Source: Arachis hypogaea | Lineage: Eukaryota > Streptophyta > Magnoliopsida > Fabales > Fabaceae | Reading direction: 5' to 3' | Assembly (NCBI RefSeq): GCF_003086295.3 | Contig: NC_092039.1 | Span: forward strand, 94,077,061 to 94,141,060 | Length of the DNA: 64,000 bases | Part shown: positions 12,284 to 24,770 of the stretch, piece by piece | Layout: each line of letters starts with the position of its first letter | Numbering within the stretch: the stretch's first letter is position 1 | Position numbers and translations under genes: made by a program | Notes under the pieces: model-generated | What the model saw: the letters and a program-made list of their open reading frames with translations, nothing else | Database searches by the model: none | Told to the model about the DNA's origin: nothing

Positions 12284-13525
12284 TCTCTACCAAGAACCTC
12301 AAAACAAAAGGAAATGCAAATCCCTCACCCTGTAAGCTTTTTACGTCTAGCTAGGACTCCCCTTTACCTCACTAGTGGAATTCCGATTCTATTCTCAGGT
12401 CACTGAAACTTGTTTTCAAGCTGAGGAATTTGCTCTTAGCATGCTTACTTCACCCTTTAAGTGAGAAGGGGGGTCTACCAGCTACAACCATGAAGCTGCG
12501 GTCATCATTTTGGAAGGTCTTCTTCCAAGGATGAGGCTTGACTCGGGTAGGGATTACTCAGTCCGCTACTTTGATTTGGAAACCTCCAGAGGTGCCAAAG
12601 GATCATATGCTTTATCCCTCACCTATCCTGTGCTCGAGAAGGTCCCTCAGTTCCTCGGTAGCACCTCAAGGTGCATTTAGTTGTCTTACATGAGTCTTAG
12701 GATATTCCTCAATCCATGGCATGGTGCCTTTCGCTTATCCATTCTGCCCATCCAGACGCTGCTACCTTTTTCATTATCATCTACCGCCCTTTCTTTCCTC
12801 CTGGCTATTCACGCATGAAGATCGTCGTATGTATGCTCGACTTCAGTTGCCAGTGCATGTAGGTAGGAGTACATTATGGAAGGATCAGTCACCTGGGCAA
12901 ACCAACCCTCCTCTGAGAAAAATTGTGCCATGCCCCCCTCGATCCTTATAGAGCGAAAGAGCTACCTGGTGATCCCTAGGTTGCAGCACGCCCAGTGAAC
13001 TGTCTTCTTTAAAGCGAAAGGTTATGATTTTGGATTCTTATACTTCAGCTAAATAAAGTTCTGTGACCTCTGTGTTGAAGGAAAAAATGTTATTGTATAC
13101 TCTTTCGCGCGATCGTTCATCTTTCATTTTCCATTTTTACAATTTTCTTAAGAATGCACAAAATACGGAATCTCTAAACACTATTCTTGCCAAACCAAAG
13201 TAGTCTTCCTTCTAGTGAGTCCCACTTCCCTGGGATCTTCCCCTAAAAACAAATATACCTAAAAGATCGAAAGATCTCTGGATCGGTTAAGAAAATTCTA
13301 TTACCAGACGGAGAAAGTGGCGTTTGGATCAAATGAATAGCTGTAAAACATAATAGAATCATGGTTGACTAAAGGAATAAGATGATCTTTCTTTCCCATA
13401 CTTTTCCAGACCTATCCATAATGAGGGGTCCTTGAGTGGCATCTTCATTCGATAGGTTTCTTCAATTTAATAAGGGCACATGATGAGACTAAGATAGCCT
13501 GACTGTTCTTATGAGCGGACTCACT
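12284..13525. other. Organelle-like insert, right part (possible NUMT)
   Basis: Continuation of the block interrupted by the solo LTR, with the same non-repetitive, moderate-GC texture up to the point where the copia frame resumes. No complete gene, rRNA or tRNA was recognised. The open frame at 12721-12951 has no known domain. A 1.67-kb combined insert would be consistent with a nuclear mitochondrial segment pasted into the copia element. Confidence 0.35.
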
Positions 13526-13529
13526 TTAT

Positions 13530-14256
13530 AGGCTTCCAAAAGAAGAAAATGAAGATATCATTGGTCCTAAAGTACCATATCTTAGTTCCATTAGAGCGCT
13601 AATGTATCTTGCTAATAATACACGATCTGATATACATTTGTTATGAATTTATTAGCAAGGTATAGTTCCTCTCCAACCAGAAGACATTAGAACGAAAACA
13701 AACAAATCTTTCGATATCTTCATAGAATAGTTGATATGGGATTGTTCTATCTATATTGATCGAAGTCACAACTAGTTAGCTATGCAGATGCAGTATACAT
13801 GTCTCATCCACACAAAGGGAGATCTCAAATAGGATATCTATTCACATATGGTGGTACAGCTATATCATGGAGGTCTACGAAAAGACGATTGCAGCAACAT
13901 CCTCTAATCATGGTAAAATACTAGCAATAATACATGAAGCTAGTCGCGAGTGTTTTTGGCTCAAGAGTTTGATCCAATATATTATGTCATCATGTGGACT
14001 GATTGATCAGAAGATAGCTCCAACTGTTCTGTTTGAAGATAATACAGCATGCATTGCTCAACTTAAGGGTGGATACATCAAAGGTGATAGAACAAAACAT
14101 ATTTCTCCCAAATTCTTCTTCACTCATGATCTTCAAAATCAAGGGACAATTGATGTTCAACAGATTCGCTCAAGTGATAATCTGGTAGATTTATTTACAA
14201 AGTCACTCCCAAAATCCTCCTTTCAAAGATTGATACATCAGATTGGGATGCGCTGA
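13530..14256 (+). pseudogene. Copia RNase H and C-terminus (rest of the 6.9-kb element)
   Basis: Resumes the copia polyprotein just after the gap: PKVPYLSSIRALMYLANNTR (13566-13625), SYADAVYMS (about 13780), GGTAISW (13851-13871), then an open stretch with LFEDNTACIAQLKGG (14029-14073), RTKHISPKFFF and LVDLFTKSLP, ending at 14256. These are the canonical copia RNase H landmarks. Several stops and frameshifts break the first 300 bases. The polyprotein order shows it belongs with the pol remnant that stops at 9727. Confidence 0.9.
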
Positions 14257-14475
14257 TTCGAGATATTAAATAATAGTGACAAGAGGGGGATGCCGTACTC
14301 TTTTTTCCTTGGTCAGGTTTTTTTTCATTGGTTTTTTCTTAAAAAGATTTTTAATGAGGCAGTCTCCATCACAAAGAATATTGTACTATTTTTCCTTCAC
14401 TGATGTTTTTTTCGCTTGGATTTTCTTTAGTAAGGTTTTAATGAGGCATATTCATAATGGTCATCCAAGGGAGAG

Positions 14476-14858
14476 TGTTATAATATGGATGACCACGAAT
14501 CCTTCATCCAATTAAAGATACTTGGATAGTACAAATCTTTAATGTAGACGGTGCCATCCTTTCCAAAGCTTGAAAAAGTTAATCTTATACAAGTATAAAT
14601 AGGAGGCATAGTCAGAAGTAATATACACAAACGATCAATAATAAAAATTCTCTGTCCCTCTTTTATACTGTCAAATAATCTTCTCTTTTATATATAAGAT
14701 ACTACATATATTAGTAATATATACAATATTAGTAAATATATTAATCATATCTATTATATTGAGATAGTAATTGTGGTGAATATTTCTATTAGAGTTATCT
14801 AATTATATTCCTTTATTTTACATTTATTGTCCCTTTTTTATTTATTTATTTTACAACA
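14476..14858 (+). mobile_element. 3' LTR of the plus-strand copia element (right end approximate)
   Basis: Starts TGTTATAATATGG directly after the purine tract AAGGGAGAG, about 220 bases past the end of the polyprotein. A TATA-like GTATAAATAGG lies near 14595. The right end is placed at TTACAACA by guess; no TSD could be confirmed because the left end of the element is lost. Confidence 0.6.
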
Positions 14859-15510
14859 ACTCATGCATAATTATCCCACTTTGATTTTAAATTTTTGTGA
14901 AATACATTTATTTCTAAATCCTTGAAGCATATCATTATTATTATTTGTTTTACTTTTTTTGAAAATTTCTAAGGAAGCAGTATTTCTTTTTTAATTGGCA
15001 TGAGGATCTTAGATTTCTGCAAGAATACTAGCACTTGGTTTATTGTTGACTACACATATGAGTAAGTTTTTAAAGTTATTATCATCTTCATATATATGAA
15101 AGGAAAATTAAATAAGAAAGAAGTCTCAGATATATGTTTATGATATATTCTTCTTATTAACAATATGTAAGATCCTAGTATCTTTGCATTAGAATATAAG
15201 GTAAAGAATAGAAGAAGACAAAATAGAGCATGAGGGCTAATGATGTATTAGAGATGTTCTTATTGTATAGATATTGTAGATTATGGAATCCATTTTATAT
15301 ATAGCCAGCAACAAATAAATTTCAGCTATAACAATACAAGACAACAATAAATCTGAAACAATGTCAATTGATATAACACAATAGATACTTATATCATACA
15401 ATTTAAAATAATAAAAATAAATGCAATTAAAAAACTATAGAATAAAAAAAATATGGTCCTACCATATCCATGTTTCAAATGAGTTGATTCATGAGCACTA
15501 TTTGCATCAA
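14859..15510. other. AT-rich DNA, probably CACTA-1 interior
   Basis: No gene seen. It lies between the copia 3' LTR and the 3' end of the minus-strand transposase remnant, so it is probably 3' flanking DNA of the old CACTA element. Confidence 0.4.
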
Positions 15511-18500
15511 CTATTGGGCATTTTGTAACAAAGCTTGGATTTCTTTTGGCCTCATTCCAAGTTTAGATCGCTGAAGTATTAACTTAACTATATTTCATAA
15601 TCCATGAATCTCTTTCTCTTGGTGTTGTTGTTTGGCCTTCATATCTCCAAGTTCATCTTTTAAAGATGTCACTTCCTTCATGTGCTCTTCTTGATTTCAG
15701 AAATTTTAACATGCTTTTCTAAGTTACTTTTTGTAACTGATCTTTCATAGCACCTAATCCAACCTGGTTGTTCTTTCCTAAATAAGGCTTTAAAAGCTTC
15801 CACTTCTGTCTTGCCAATTTTCGAAGTCTTCTTGATTATAAGAAACATTTAAAATGGATTTAGTTACCATATCCTAAATTTGAAATATAATTAGTAATAG
15901 TTCAATGAACTCTTACAATTGCATCTTGTGTTTCCTGATCTAACTTCTTTCCTTTTTTGACTTGTTCGAGCAGCAATGAACATTTTAAACCTTTTTGGTT
16001 CCTTATTTTTTCCCTTTGTTGTTCGCTACAAAATAAGGTCTTACTTTAGTTTCTTCCTTCAATTTATGCAATATAAGTTTTCCATACATAGCTTAAGTTG
16101 ATGCATTATTCTCAGCCCCTTTTTACTACCCAAAATAGACAAAATTAATTGGAAGACTGAATTAATGCAATCAAAATCACAAGATATAAGTCCTATTAAA
16201 TATAAAATTGCTCTTCCACATTAAATAAATATACCAGAGCCACTCATACTCTTCCGAAATTGATTGGGCCCATGCGGTGTGAAACTTCTATTGTTCCTTA
16301 TGTTGCTTATTCCTTTCACTTATTGACTATAATTGAATAAAAAGTTAGCATATAGAAAAAGAGAACAATTAAGTTTTGCTTCAGAAAATAGAATAGCAGC
16401 AAAACAGAATTGACAGGAAATAGAATTACATAAAATAGAATTGGCAAAAAATATAATTATAGCAAATAGAAATACAACAAACAGAAGTACACAAAATTAG
16501 AATTTTTAGAAAACAGAAATATAGCAAATAGAAGTGCACAAACCAACCTTGCAGAAACTAAAATTGTAGAAAACCGAAATCGCACAAAACCAGAATTGCA
16601 GAAAACACAAATACATCAAATAGAAGTGCCTAAAACCAGAATTGCAGAAACCAAAATTGTATAAAACTAGAATTGCAGTAAATAGAATTGCAAAAAATAG
16701 AATTACAACAACCAGAAGTGCCCTAAACCAGAGGCTAGAATTGCAGAAATTGAAATTGAAGTACTGAACAAAGTAGTTCAATTTTACCTGGATTATAGGA
16801 TGACTCCAATAATAGATCAATTTTATGAATTGACTTTCGGGTACTTGTGTGGATTGATTTTTCACCATATCTTCAATATTTTCATAGGGAACAAAGTGCT
16901 TCTGCTTAATCTTTCTTTTGAACCGCTTCTAAGCATCCCGAATTGCTTGCATCACCCATTTTTCTCCACTAGCTGGGAGGATAAACTTGGTCTGCCTGAT
17001 ATCAAGTATGTGTTATATACACTTTTGTAAATTAGAAAAATCGATGTCAATAATAATAGAAGAGTCTTACGTTAACGTAGTTCCACATGAACTTCTTAGC
17101 TTTAGGAGTTACAGCATGCCAATTAGTGTATAAAAGACTAATAAATCTTTTATTTCTACCAATGGTGCCTACAAAACTAGTTAAATTAGACAACTTTGGT
17201 CGATAGGTCCTACTGCCTGTCTAATATCAAATTTGACCTCTTCCCACTGTTCCATAGTTCTTACATAAATCTCTTTGCAAGTTTTTTTTCATGTGTTTTC
17301 TTCTTCTTTGACTCTCCTAGTTTCATGCATTAGGAAAAACATTAAGGAGTAATTAGTGATGCCGATCGAAAAAATAAGCATTACAATTTACAAAAAGAAT
17401 ATAAAAAAAACTGCATATTACCTTATTCATCATCAATGTCCTCCATTACATATTGATAATAATCTTTATTAAATGCCAAGCTATCTCCCCATCATCACTT
17501 AGTTCAGTGCTTGGTCCTTCAATTTTCACATCTATCCCATTTTCTTTTAAGAATTCATCAATATTTGTAGCCCTTACTCCTAGCTTATTGCTATTTCCCT
17601 TTGTTAATTTTCCTTACTTTAACATTTCTTCTTTAGCTTGTGGGGTAGTTTCAGAACTAGGAAAAGTAGTGTCATCTTGTCCTTTTTGAGTCCCTTCATG
17701 TGTGGCTTGAAAATTCTGCTGCTGCCGTTAGTTGATTATGATATGAGTAGAATGTGCACTGTAACACCCTAATTAGCCTAAGCCTTACCTCACGTCATAA
17801 AGCAAAGGTTAATCAAAGGTTACGACAGTCCTAAGTTTATACATTTATTATATAGAAGGAATTAATATTATCTAGAAGCCCGATGAAGAATATAGCTCAA
17901 AAACAAGATTTGAAAAGCGCAAAACGTACTAGCGATGATTATAACTTAAGGCACAAGAAACATGTATCGAATAACACAACATCATAGTATAATAGTGTAA
18001 TATCATATGACACTAGCCAAGACTCGCGGAGTTTAAGCTGGCTAGCCATTTACAGACCATGTATGAAACCAGACAGTAAAACAGCTTATACAAGTTTTGT
18101 TCTCTCAATACAAGCCTCTAGGCCAAAGTAAAATACAAAAGTGAGAGACATATATATATATATATATATATTATATAATAAATCAAAATACTCCAAAAGA
18201 TAATCCAGATCCTCCACTCTTGTCACCAATCAGACAACTCACTGAGGTAGGTTGCGACCTGCATCTTAAAAACACGACAGAATATGGTATGAGAACCGGA
18301 GGTTCTCAGTATGGTAACAATTCCCAATGATGTAGGATATAAGACCCTGGGACGCCAAAGGCAATCCTAGAATCCATATCCATCACACGATTCAAGCTTA
18401 AAGCATTCTAAAACAAAACAACATAATATTCGTCAATACAACTTAAGTCGTAGTACCATCACTATAAGAAAAACACCCATTCAGGTACACTTGAAAAGTG

Positions 18501-19244
18501 TAGCCAAAAGTGAAAAAAAATGATGCCTTAGGCTACGGCTACACTTTTTAGGCTACGGCTACGCTTTTTGGGGTGATTCCTATTCGGCCGTTGCCTATTC
18601 TCAAAGGCTACGCTTTTCTACACCAAAGGCTATGCTTTTGGCGTTTGGGAATCGGGTGTGCTTTTTAAGTGATGCTGTCTAGGACCAAAGGCTACACTTT
18701 TCAGCTTCCATTTTTACCAGAATAGGCTACGCTTTTCAACACTACTGCATCACCTGTAAAGCGTAGCCACATTGTATACTATAGCTACTCTATATAAGTG
18801 TAGCCTTAGGTCCATGATTGTTTTTTTTAATTTTCTATATATATATATATATAATATTATAATAATATTTTTTTCTAAAACCTAATATATAGTGAAATGA
18901 TTATATATAATCTTGTATTTTTATTTAAATTAGTCAAAAATTATAAAATAAAAATAAATACATAATAATACCATGCAATATTCTTTAAATAATAAAATCC
19001 TTAAACAAAATATATTTATAGGGAACTAAAAATATTGGGATGATCATAATTGAGTATTTATACATTTCACACTAAATTAAGCATGTCCATATCAAAATAT
19101 ACAATAGACCACTTAAAATTTACTACTAATAAAATATGAAAAACCAAAATATTGTATCCTACATGATTATCTTCTAATAAAAGCCATAAATCTTTTGATA
19201 GCAGAGAAAAAAATGTTGACATCAAATAGAGCACCTAGAATGAC

Positions 19245-19373
19245 CGAATTGAACATATATTGAAGCAAATTCTTGGCTTCTCCTATTGAGCGCAACTGAT
19301 TCCGGCGTCCCCTGTTCATAAAGGCCCGTTCTCATTCCTTTGCCTCGGAAAGCTGAGAAGCCATTGCCACAAG
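19245..19373 (-). pseudogene. Captured exon resembling KIN-4/FRA1 kinesin
   Basis: Minus-strand reading gives MASQLSEAKE, a stop, then ERAFMNRGRRNQLRSIGEAK and NLLQYMFNS before a GT dinucleotide. The pattern ASQLSEAEERERxxxxRGRWNQ(L/V)RS...AKN followed by an aromatic-rich end is what I recall from the C-terminal region of FRA1-type kinesin-4 proteins; this is from memory, not a search. The stop in place of the expected E/R codon and R for W indicate decay. It lies inside the Pack-CACTA in the same orientation as the other captured pieces. Confidence 0.55.
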
Positions 19374-20019
19374 TGATATTCATAAACAAAACATATAATT
19401 TTTATTCATAATGATATCAAAATCTAATACTTAAATACATAAACATGTAAACCAAAAAAACTAATTGTTGAATAATAGATAATTATAGAATTGAATAAAA
19501 GCTCATGAATCAGAACTATCTAATAAATAAAAGTGTACATCAGTTGAATAAAAGCTCTTAACAATGTGATAACTCTTCCTTTGTGATAAAAGCTCATCTT
19601 CCAAACCCACGTTTGACAATGTTCTGAAATGATAGTAAGTTAATCTCTTAACAGTAAGTAAATTCAAGTGAAGGAAGCAACTAAGTGTAATCACTAACAG
19701 TCCCATTAAATCAGCATAAGTGAGAGATTTAAATTCATTTACTGAAACAAATTTCATTATGAAAGTAGTAGGAAGCAATTGTCAACAATAGTAGAGATTT
19801 AATCTCACAAAATGAGAAATGGATAACTTATATTTCACTATGCAGAGCAATTTATCAAAAAATAGATAGCCATCTGATGAAAGGTATCAAAGTAGCTATA
19901 ATTTAGGTATCAAAATAGATAACCAAACTCATTTAGTAGCTAGCCACCTGGCATGTTTGAGGATATTCACATAGAAAACAAAGTATAACAGTACAAAGAC
20001 ATTAACTGAGAAAACAAAC

Positions 20020-20105
20020 CTTTCGCACAACAATGAAATCACCCTTTGAAAAGCTCAACTCCTTTTCTGATTCAGCACTAAAAGAATGCATTGCTTTCAA
20101 GATGG
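20020..20105 (-). pseudogene. Captured exon of an SH3-domain protein
   Basis: Minus-strand frame bounded by an acceptor (TTTGCAG) and a donor (AAG|GTTTGT). It reads ILKAMHSFSAES then EKELSFSKGDFIVVRK. This matches the first half of an SH3 fold: the ALYDF-like start, the acidic RT loop, ELSF and KGD, then a hydrophobic strand. No stop occurs in these 28 codons. The second half of the domain (GWxxG, PxxY) was not found downstream, so only one exon appears to have been captured. Confidence 0.6.
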
Positions 20106-20216
20106 CTGCAAAGTTACTTTGTAAGAGAAGTGTTTACTTAGCAATAAGCATTACAATAATCTCCTTTCACTCCTAATATTATATTGAATTATAAGCCAAA
20201 TTATGAAGATCATTAC

Positions 20217-20811
20217 CCAAAGTTCCATTCAGAACAGGGACCATTTCGGAGATTAACATAAAGTCTAGCTTGCTGCACTACCTTGATGAACTTAACTAAG
20301 TTTGTACCTATCCTCGAAATAATACTGAAAGATTTTGTAAGCAAATGTATGTTAGTTTTAATTTCTTTCCAATTCTTTTACAAATGAAAGAATAAAAACC
20401 CTGTAAAATTTTTGGAAAGTGAATTACTTTTCCTGGAGAAGGTTCATGGCCATTCCAAAACACATAGGTTTGAATAACATCCAACCCTCCCTCTTTAACT
20501 TTTTGAATAAGCTCTGGCCATATCTACATGCATTTCCCCATCAATGAACAATGAGAAAATACAATTAAAAAGAATGATTAATAAAAGAAAAACATAATTA
20601 AGAAAGAAAGTACCTGAGGTGTGCTTCTGGGGTAGTATATAGAACCAGAAAACATAATCTTTCTCTGCCCATTAACAACAATTGCTTTGTGATCATATGT
20701 AACAGAAGCTGTCACTGCATGAACCCAGCACAAACATAACACCATTACACAAAGCTTCTTCCCACTCATCACCAAACTCTCCATTTTCTCTTCTCTTATC
20801 AACACATTCAA
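20217..20811 (-). pseudogene. BGAL-like: Captured 5' part of a plant beta-galactosidase gene (three exons with introns)
   Basis: Exon 1 (to 20614) encodes a start, a hydrophobic signal-peptide-like stretch ([18 protein letters not shown]) and [27 protein letters not shown], the signature N-terminus of GH35 beta-galactosidases. Exon 2 (20523-20428) reads [20 protein letters not shown] and [12 protein letters not shown]. Exon 3 (20324-20217) starts YYFEDRY, has a one-base frameshift, then [17 protein letters not shown] and CSEWNFG with two residues missing. Splice sites remain at every junction, so the piece was copied as genomic DNA, introns included. The catalytic acid/base and nucleophile regions lie further downstream in the parent gene and are absent. 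Exons 1-2 are intact and could give a short secreted peptide if transcribed. Confidence 0.88.
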
Positions 20812-21021
20812 ACTGAAAACAAAACTTGAAAAGTTGTTTCTTTTTCTATTTTTTTTTTTGAGATTGAGAGGCTTTAACTATGGCATAAAGTCAAAATATT
20901 ACAAGGAAATTAGGAAAATCTCCATATATGCATATCAATTTCTGTGTATAGTTCACAGTACTAGAGACTAAAAAGCACTTTGGAGGAACTGAATCTAAGG
21001 CAAGGAGATAAGGAGATTTAC

Positions 21022-22667
21022 TGATGAGCGGATAATTTATACGTTTTTGGCATTGTTTTTAGGTAGTTTTTAGTAGGATCTAGCTACTTTTAGGGATGTT
21101 TTTATTAGTTTTATGCAAAATTTACATTTCTGGACTTTACTATGAGTTTGTGTGATTTTCTGTGATTTCAGGTATTTTCTGGCTGAAATTGAGGGACCTG
21201 AGCAAAAATCTGATTTAGGCTGAAAAAAGACTGCTGATGCTGTTGGATTCTAACCTCCCTGCACTCGAAATAGATTTTCTAGAGCTACAATACTCTAAAT
21301 GGGGCGCTCTCAACGGCGTTGGAAAGTAGACATTCAGAGCTTTCCAGAAATATATAATAGTCCATACTTTATTCGAGTTTAGATGATGCAAACTGGCGTT
21401 CAATGCCAGTTCCATGCTGCATTCTAGAGTAAAACGCCAGAAACACGTCACAAACCAGAGTTAAACGCCAAAAACACGTTACAACTTGGTGTTTAACTCC
21501 AAGAGAAGCCTTTGCACGTGTAAAGCGCAAGCTCAGCCCAAGCACACACCAAAGTGGGCCCCGAAAGTGGATTTCTGTATTTAGACTTATTTCTGTAAAC
21601 CCTAGTAACTAGTCTAGTATAAATAGGACATTTTACTATTGTATTAGACATCTTTGGATTATTATTGGATTACCTTATGATCCTTTGATCACATTTATGG
21701 AGGGTGGCCATTCGGCCAAGCCTAGACCATCACTTATGTATTTTCAACGGTGGAGTTTCTACACACCATAGATTAAGGGTGTGGAGCTCTGCTGTACCTC
21801 GAGTTTCAATGCAATTACTACTATTTTCTATTCAATTTAGCTTATTCTTGTTCTAAGATATTCGTTGCACTTCAACATGATGAATGTGATGATTCGTGAC
21901 ACTCATAATCATTCTCACCTATGAACGCTTGACTGACAACCACTTCCATTCTACCTTAGACCGAGCGCATATCTCTTGGATTCCTTAATTAGAATCTTCG
22001 TGGTATAAGCTAGAATTATTGGCGGCCATTCTTGAGAATTCGGAAAGTCTAAACATTGTCTGTGGTATTCCAAGTAGGATTCAAGGATTGAATGACTGTG
22101 ACGAGTTTTAAACTCGCGATTGTTGGGCGTAGTGACAGACGCAAAAGAATCAATGGATTCTATTCCGACATGATCGAGAACCGACAGATGATTAGTCGTG
22201 CTGTGACAAGAGCATTTGGACCATTTTTTATTGAGAGGATGGGAAGTATCCATTGACAACGGTGATGCCCTACATACAGCTTGCCATGGAAAGAAGTAAG
22301 AAGGATTGGATGAAAGCAGCAGTAAAGCAGATATTCAAAAGGAACACATCATCTCCATACACTTATCTGAAATTCCTACCAATGATTTACATAAGTATCT
22401 CTATCTTTATTTTATGCCTTATTTATTATTATTTTCGAAACCTTTATAACCATTTGAATCCGCTTAACTGAGATTTACAAGATGACCAAAGCTTGCTTCA
22501 TACCAACAATCTCCGTGGGATTCGACCCTTACTCACGTAAGGTATTACTTGGACGACCCAGTGCACTTGCTGTTTAGTTGTGCAAAGTTATGACAAAGTG
22601 TGATTCATGTTTGAGAGCTCTACCAAGCCTTTGGCGCCATTGTTGATGATCACAATTTCGTGCACCA
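21022..22667 (+). mobile_element. Solo LTR of the TGATGAGCGG gypsy family, TSD TTTAC
   Basis: 1646 bp from TGATGAGCGGATAATTTA to CGTGCACCA, flanked by TTTAC (21017-21021 and 22668-22672). It contains four palindromic units at an exact 31-bp period (21393, 21424, 21455, 21486) and a TATA-like GTATAAATAGG at about 21617. Same family as the LTRs at 44832, 46685 and 52962. It is inserted in the Pack-CACTA between the beta-galactosidase fragment and the right half. Confidence 0.95.
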
Positions 22668-22788
22668 TTTACACTGATTTACAATGCCAGAACATAAAAT
22701 CTTTACTTGACTATTCTTAATGAAACCATTAAGATCCTTTATTTGCTTGTTTACTAATTTTTCTGTTCTTGTTATATATAATATACAG

Positions 22789-22841
22789 AGGTTGAATCTT
22801 TAACTGCAAAGTTGGAAAATGCTCTTGGAAAAGTTGAAGTG
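22789..22841 (+). pseudogene. Possible captured coiled-coil exon
   Basis: A 53-base stretch between an acceptor (ATACAG) and a donor (GTATGA) on the plus strand reads VESLTAKLENALGKVEV, a heptad-like charged pattern. The parent gene is not recognised. Its orientation is opposite to the other captured pieces. It could be chance. Confidence 0.3.
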
Positions 22842-24375
22842 GTATGATGTAACATTGCTCTGCTACATTATCATTTTAGTTCAGTTGTATCTTTAGTGTT
22901 CTTACTACATTATGCATTATTATCTTAATCTCTTTGCTTGTTAGAATCTTCTTCCCTATCTGTACAACCAACACATTTCAGTTCTTACTGTTGCTGGTTA
23001 TTTAACCTCATTTATGAAGAATATAATGTTTTGAATAACTGTCTTCTTTACGAGCATTTATCAAAAAATCTTATATCACACCTAGGCACGAAAGCTTTAA
23101 AGGAATGCTTGTTTCTGTTTTTACTAAGCTTCTAGTTTAGGTTTTAGGAACATTACCTGAGATGGATAAGAGACAATAAAAAAGACACAAAAGGAGAGAA
23201 TGAAGGGCACAGACATCATTTTGGATCCTGTTTCACAGACCTCATGAATTCAATCAGCAAAATATAGCAAAATCAACAAACCCAGATGAAGCAATATGCA
23301 AAATCATAAAGCAAATTGTAAAATCAAAAAGCAAATTCTAATAAAGGAAGAAAGAATCAATACTATTCAGATTTAACATAAAATTTTCAGTACATGTCCT
23401 CTAAGTATTCCTTTTCTCTTAATCAATACTATTTAGATTTAGAATCAATATGTCATCATTCTTGTTATTTAGATTAACAACACCAACATGAACAATTAAA
23501 AGTTACACGGCAACAACACCAACAATTAAATCACAATAACAAAAAAAAACAAGAAAAAAAAATAACAAACGGAATTCAAACTCAGATGCGGGCCAGAACT
23601 CAAACCGAGATGAGGGAGAGATAGCAGTAGAGCACAGGCGACGGAACTGGAACAGACAATGTTCATGGAACAGAGGTGAAGCCAAGCGATGATAGACAAG
23701 CTGCAACAGTGCTGGAGCAGTGGGAGTGAGGACGGCGGCTGGACCAGATTCGATGATGGCGACACAGCTTGAAGACAATGATGATATCAAAGAAAAAATA
23801 AGTCAACTATATAAAAGAAAAATAAGCATGAAAGGTCACTACATCTTAAAAAAAGGTACTGGTATATACTATATATTACTAATAATGACATAATAATAGT
23901 AATGGATGCACAACTCATGTATTTCATAGCTGTCATACCTCATTAAACCAATTTGAGACAAAGCTAGTTCTTAATTTAATCATTTCATCATTTTTCTTTG
24001 AAATAGCTCTCAATATCTCTCTCCGGGGAGTGCAATCCCTTCTCTTTGTTTGACATTCCTTAATAGAATGTTGAACCAACACAGATTCTTTCTCTATCCC
24101 TGTTCAGTAGAGACAATGGGCTCCTTAAAAACTATTAAGGTTACATTTGGATTTAGTCTCAGAAATAAAAATACAGAGAAAACAAACAAGCTGTATATTA
24201 AATCACAGTTCACAAACCCTAAAATACCACACATCTTCATCAACAATAGCATGCATGTTATCAAATTACAGTTTACAAACCCATATTTCACAAATTAAAA
24301 CCCCCAAATTAAAACCCCTAAAATAGGAACCTTAAGCCTCTGAAATTTCAGAACCAAATAGAAATCAATACATAC

Positions 24376-24770
24376 CTATTCAATGATGTGAGCACAGCGA
24401 AGACGATGATGAGAAGCACGGAGATGACGATGGTGAGAGTGGCGCAGCGATGATGGTAAGGGCGGCACAGCGACGATCAGTGCAAGTGATAGGGAAGAGG
24501 AGTGTCGGTCAGTAGTGCAGCAATGTGGAGAGTGGTGAGTGCTGGTGAGTGGTGAGTGGGGGGCGACGACGGTCAATGGCGAGAGTGAGAGGGTTTCTTC
24601 TTGTAGTGAGAGGGTCAATGGCGAGAGTGAGAGGGTCAATGATGAGATCGAGAGTGAGAGGGTCAATGGCGAGAGTGAAGAGAGTGAGTGGAGGCGACAA
24701 TGGTGATCTTTGGAGCCAGCAGGCAGGGTTTCTTCCTTCGCGATGGTGACTTTGGAGGGAATGAGGGGCG
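24376..24770. repeat. GAGAGTGAGAGGGTCAATGGC-type tandem repeat in the Pack-CACTA
   Basis: Between 24580 and 24690 the unit GTGAGAGGGTCAATGGCGAGA recurs about four times with small changes, within a longer GC/purine-rich region. It creates overlapping open frames on both strands that look low-complexity (Leu/Ser/Thr-rich or Arg/Gly-rich) and are not accepted as genes. Confidence 0.7.

Noticed and set aside
20217..20811. A real beta-galactosidase gene
   Set aside because: Only three 5' exons are present, the third frameshifted, inside a CACTA element with clean TSDs; no catalytic part follows.
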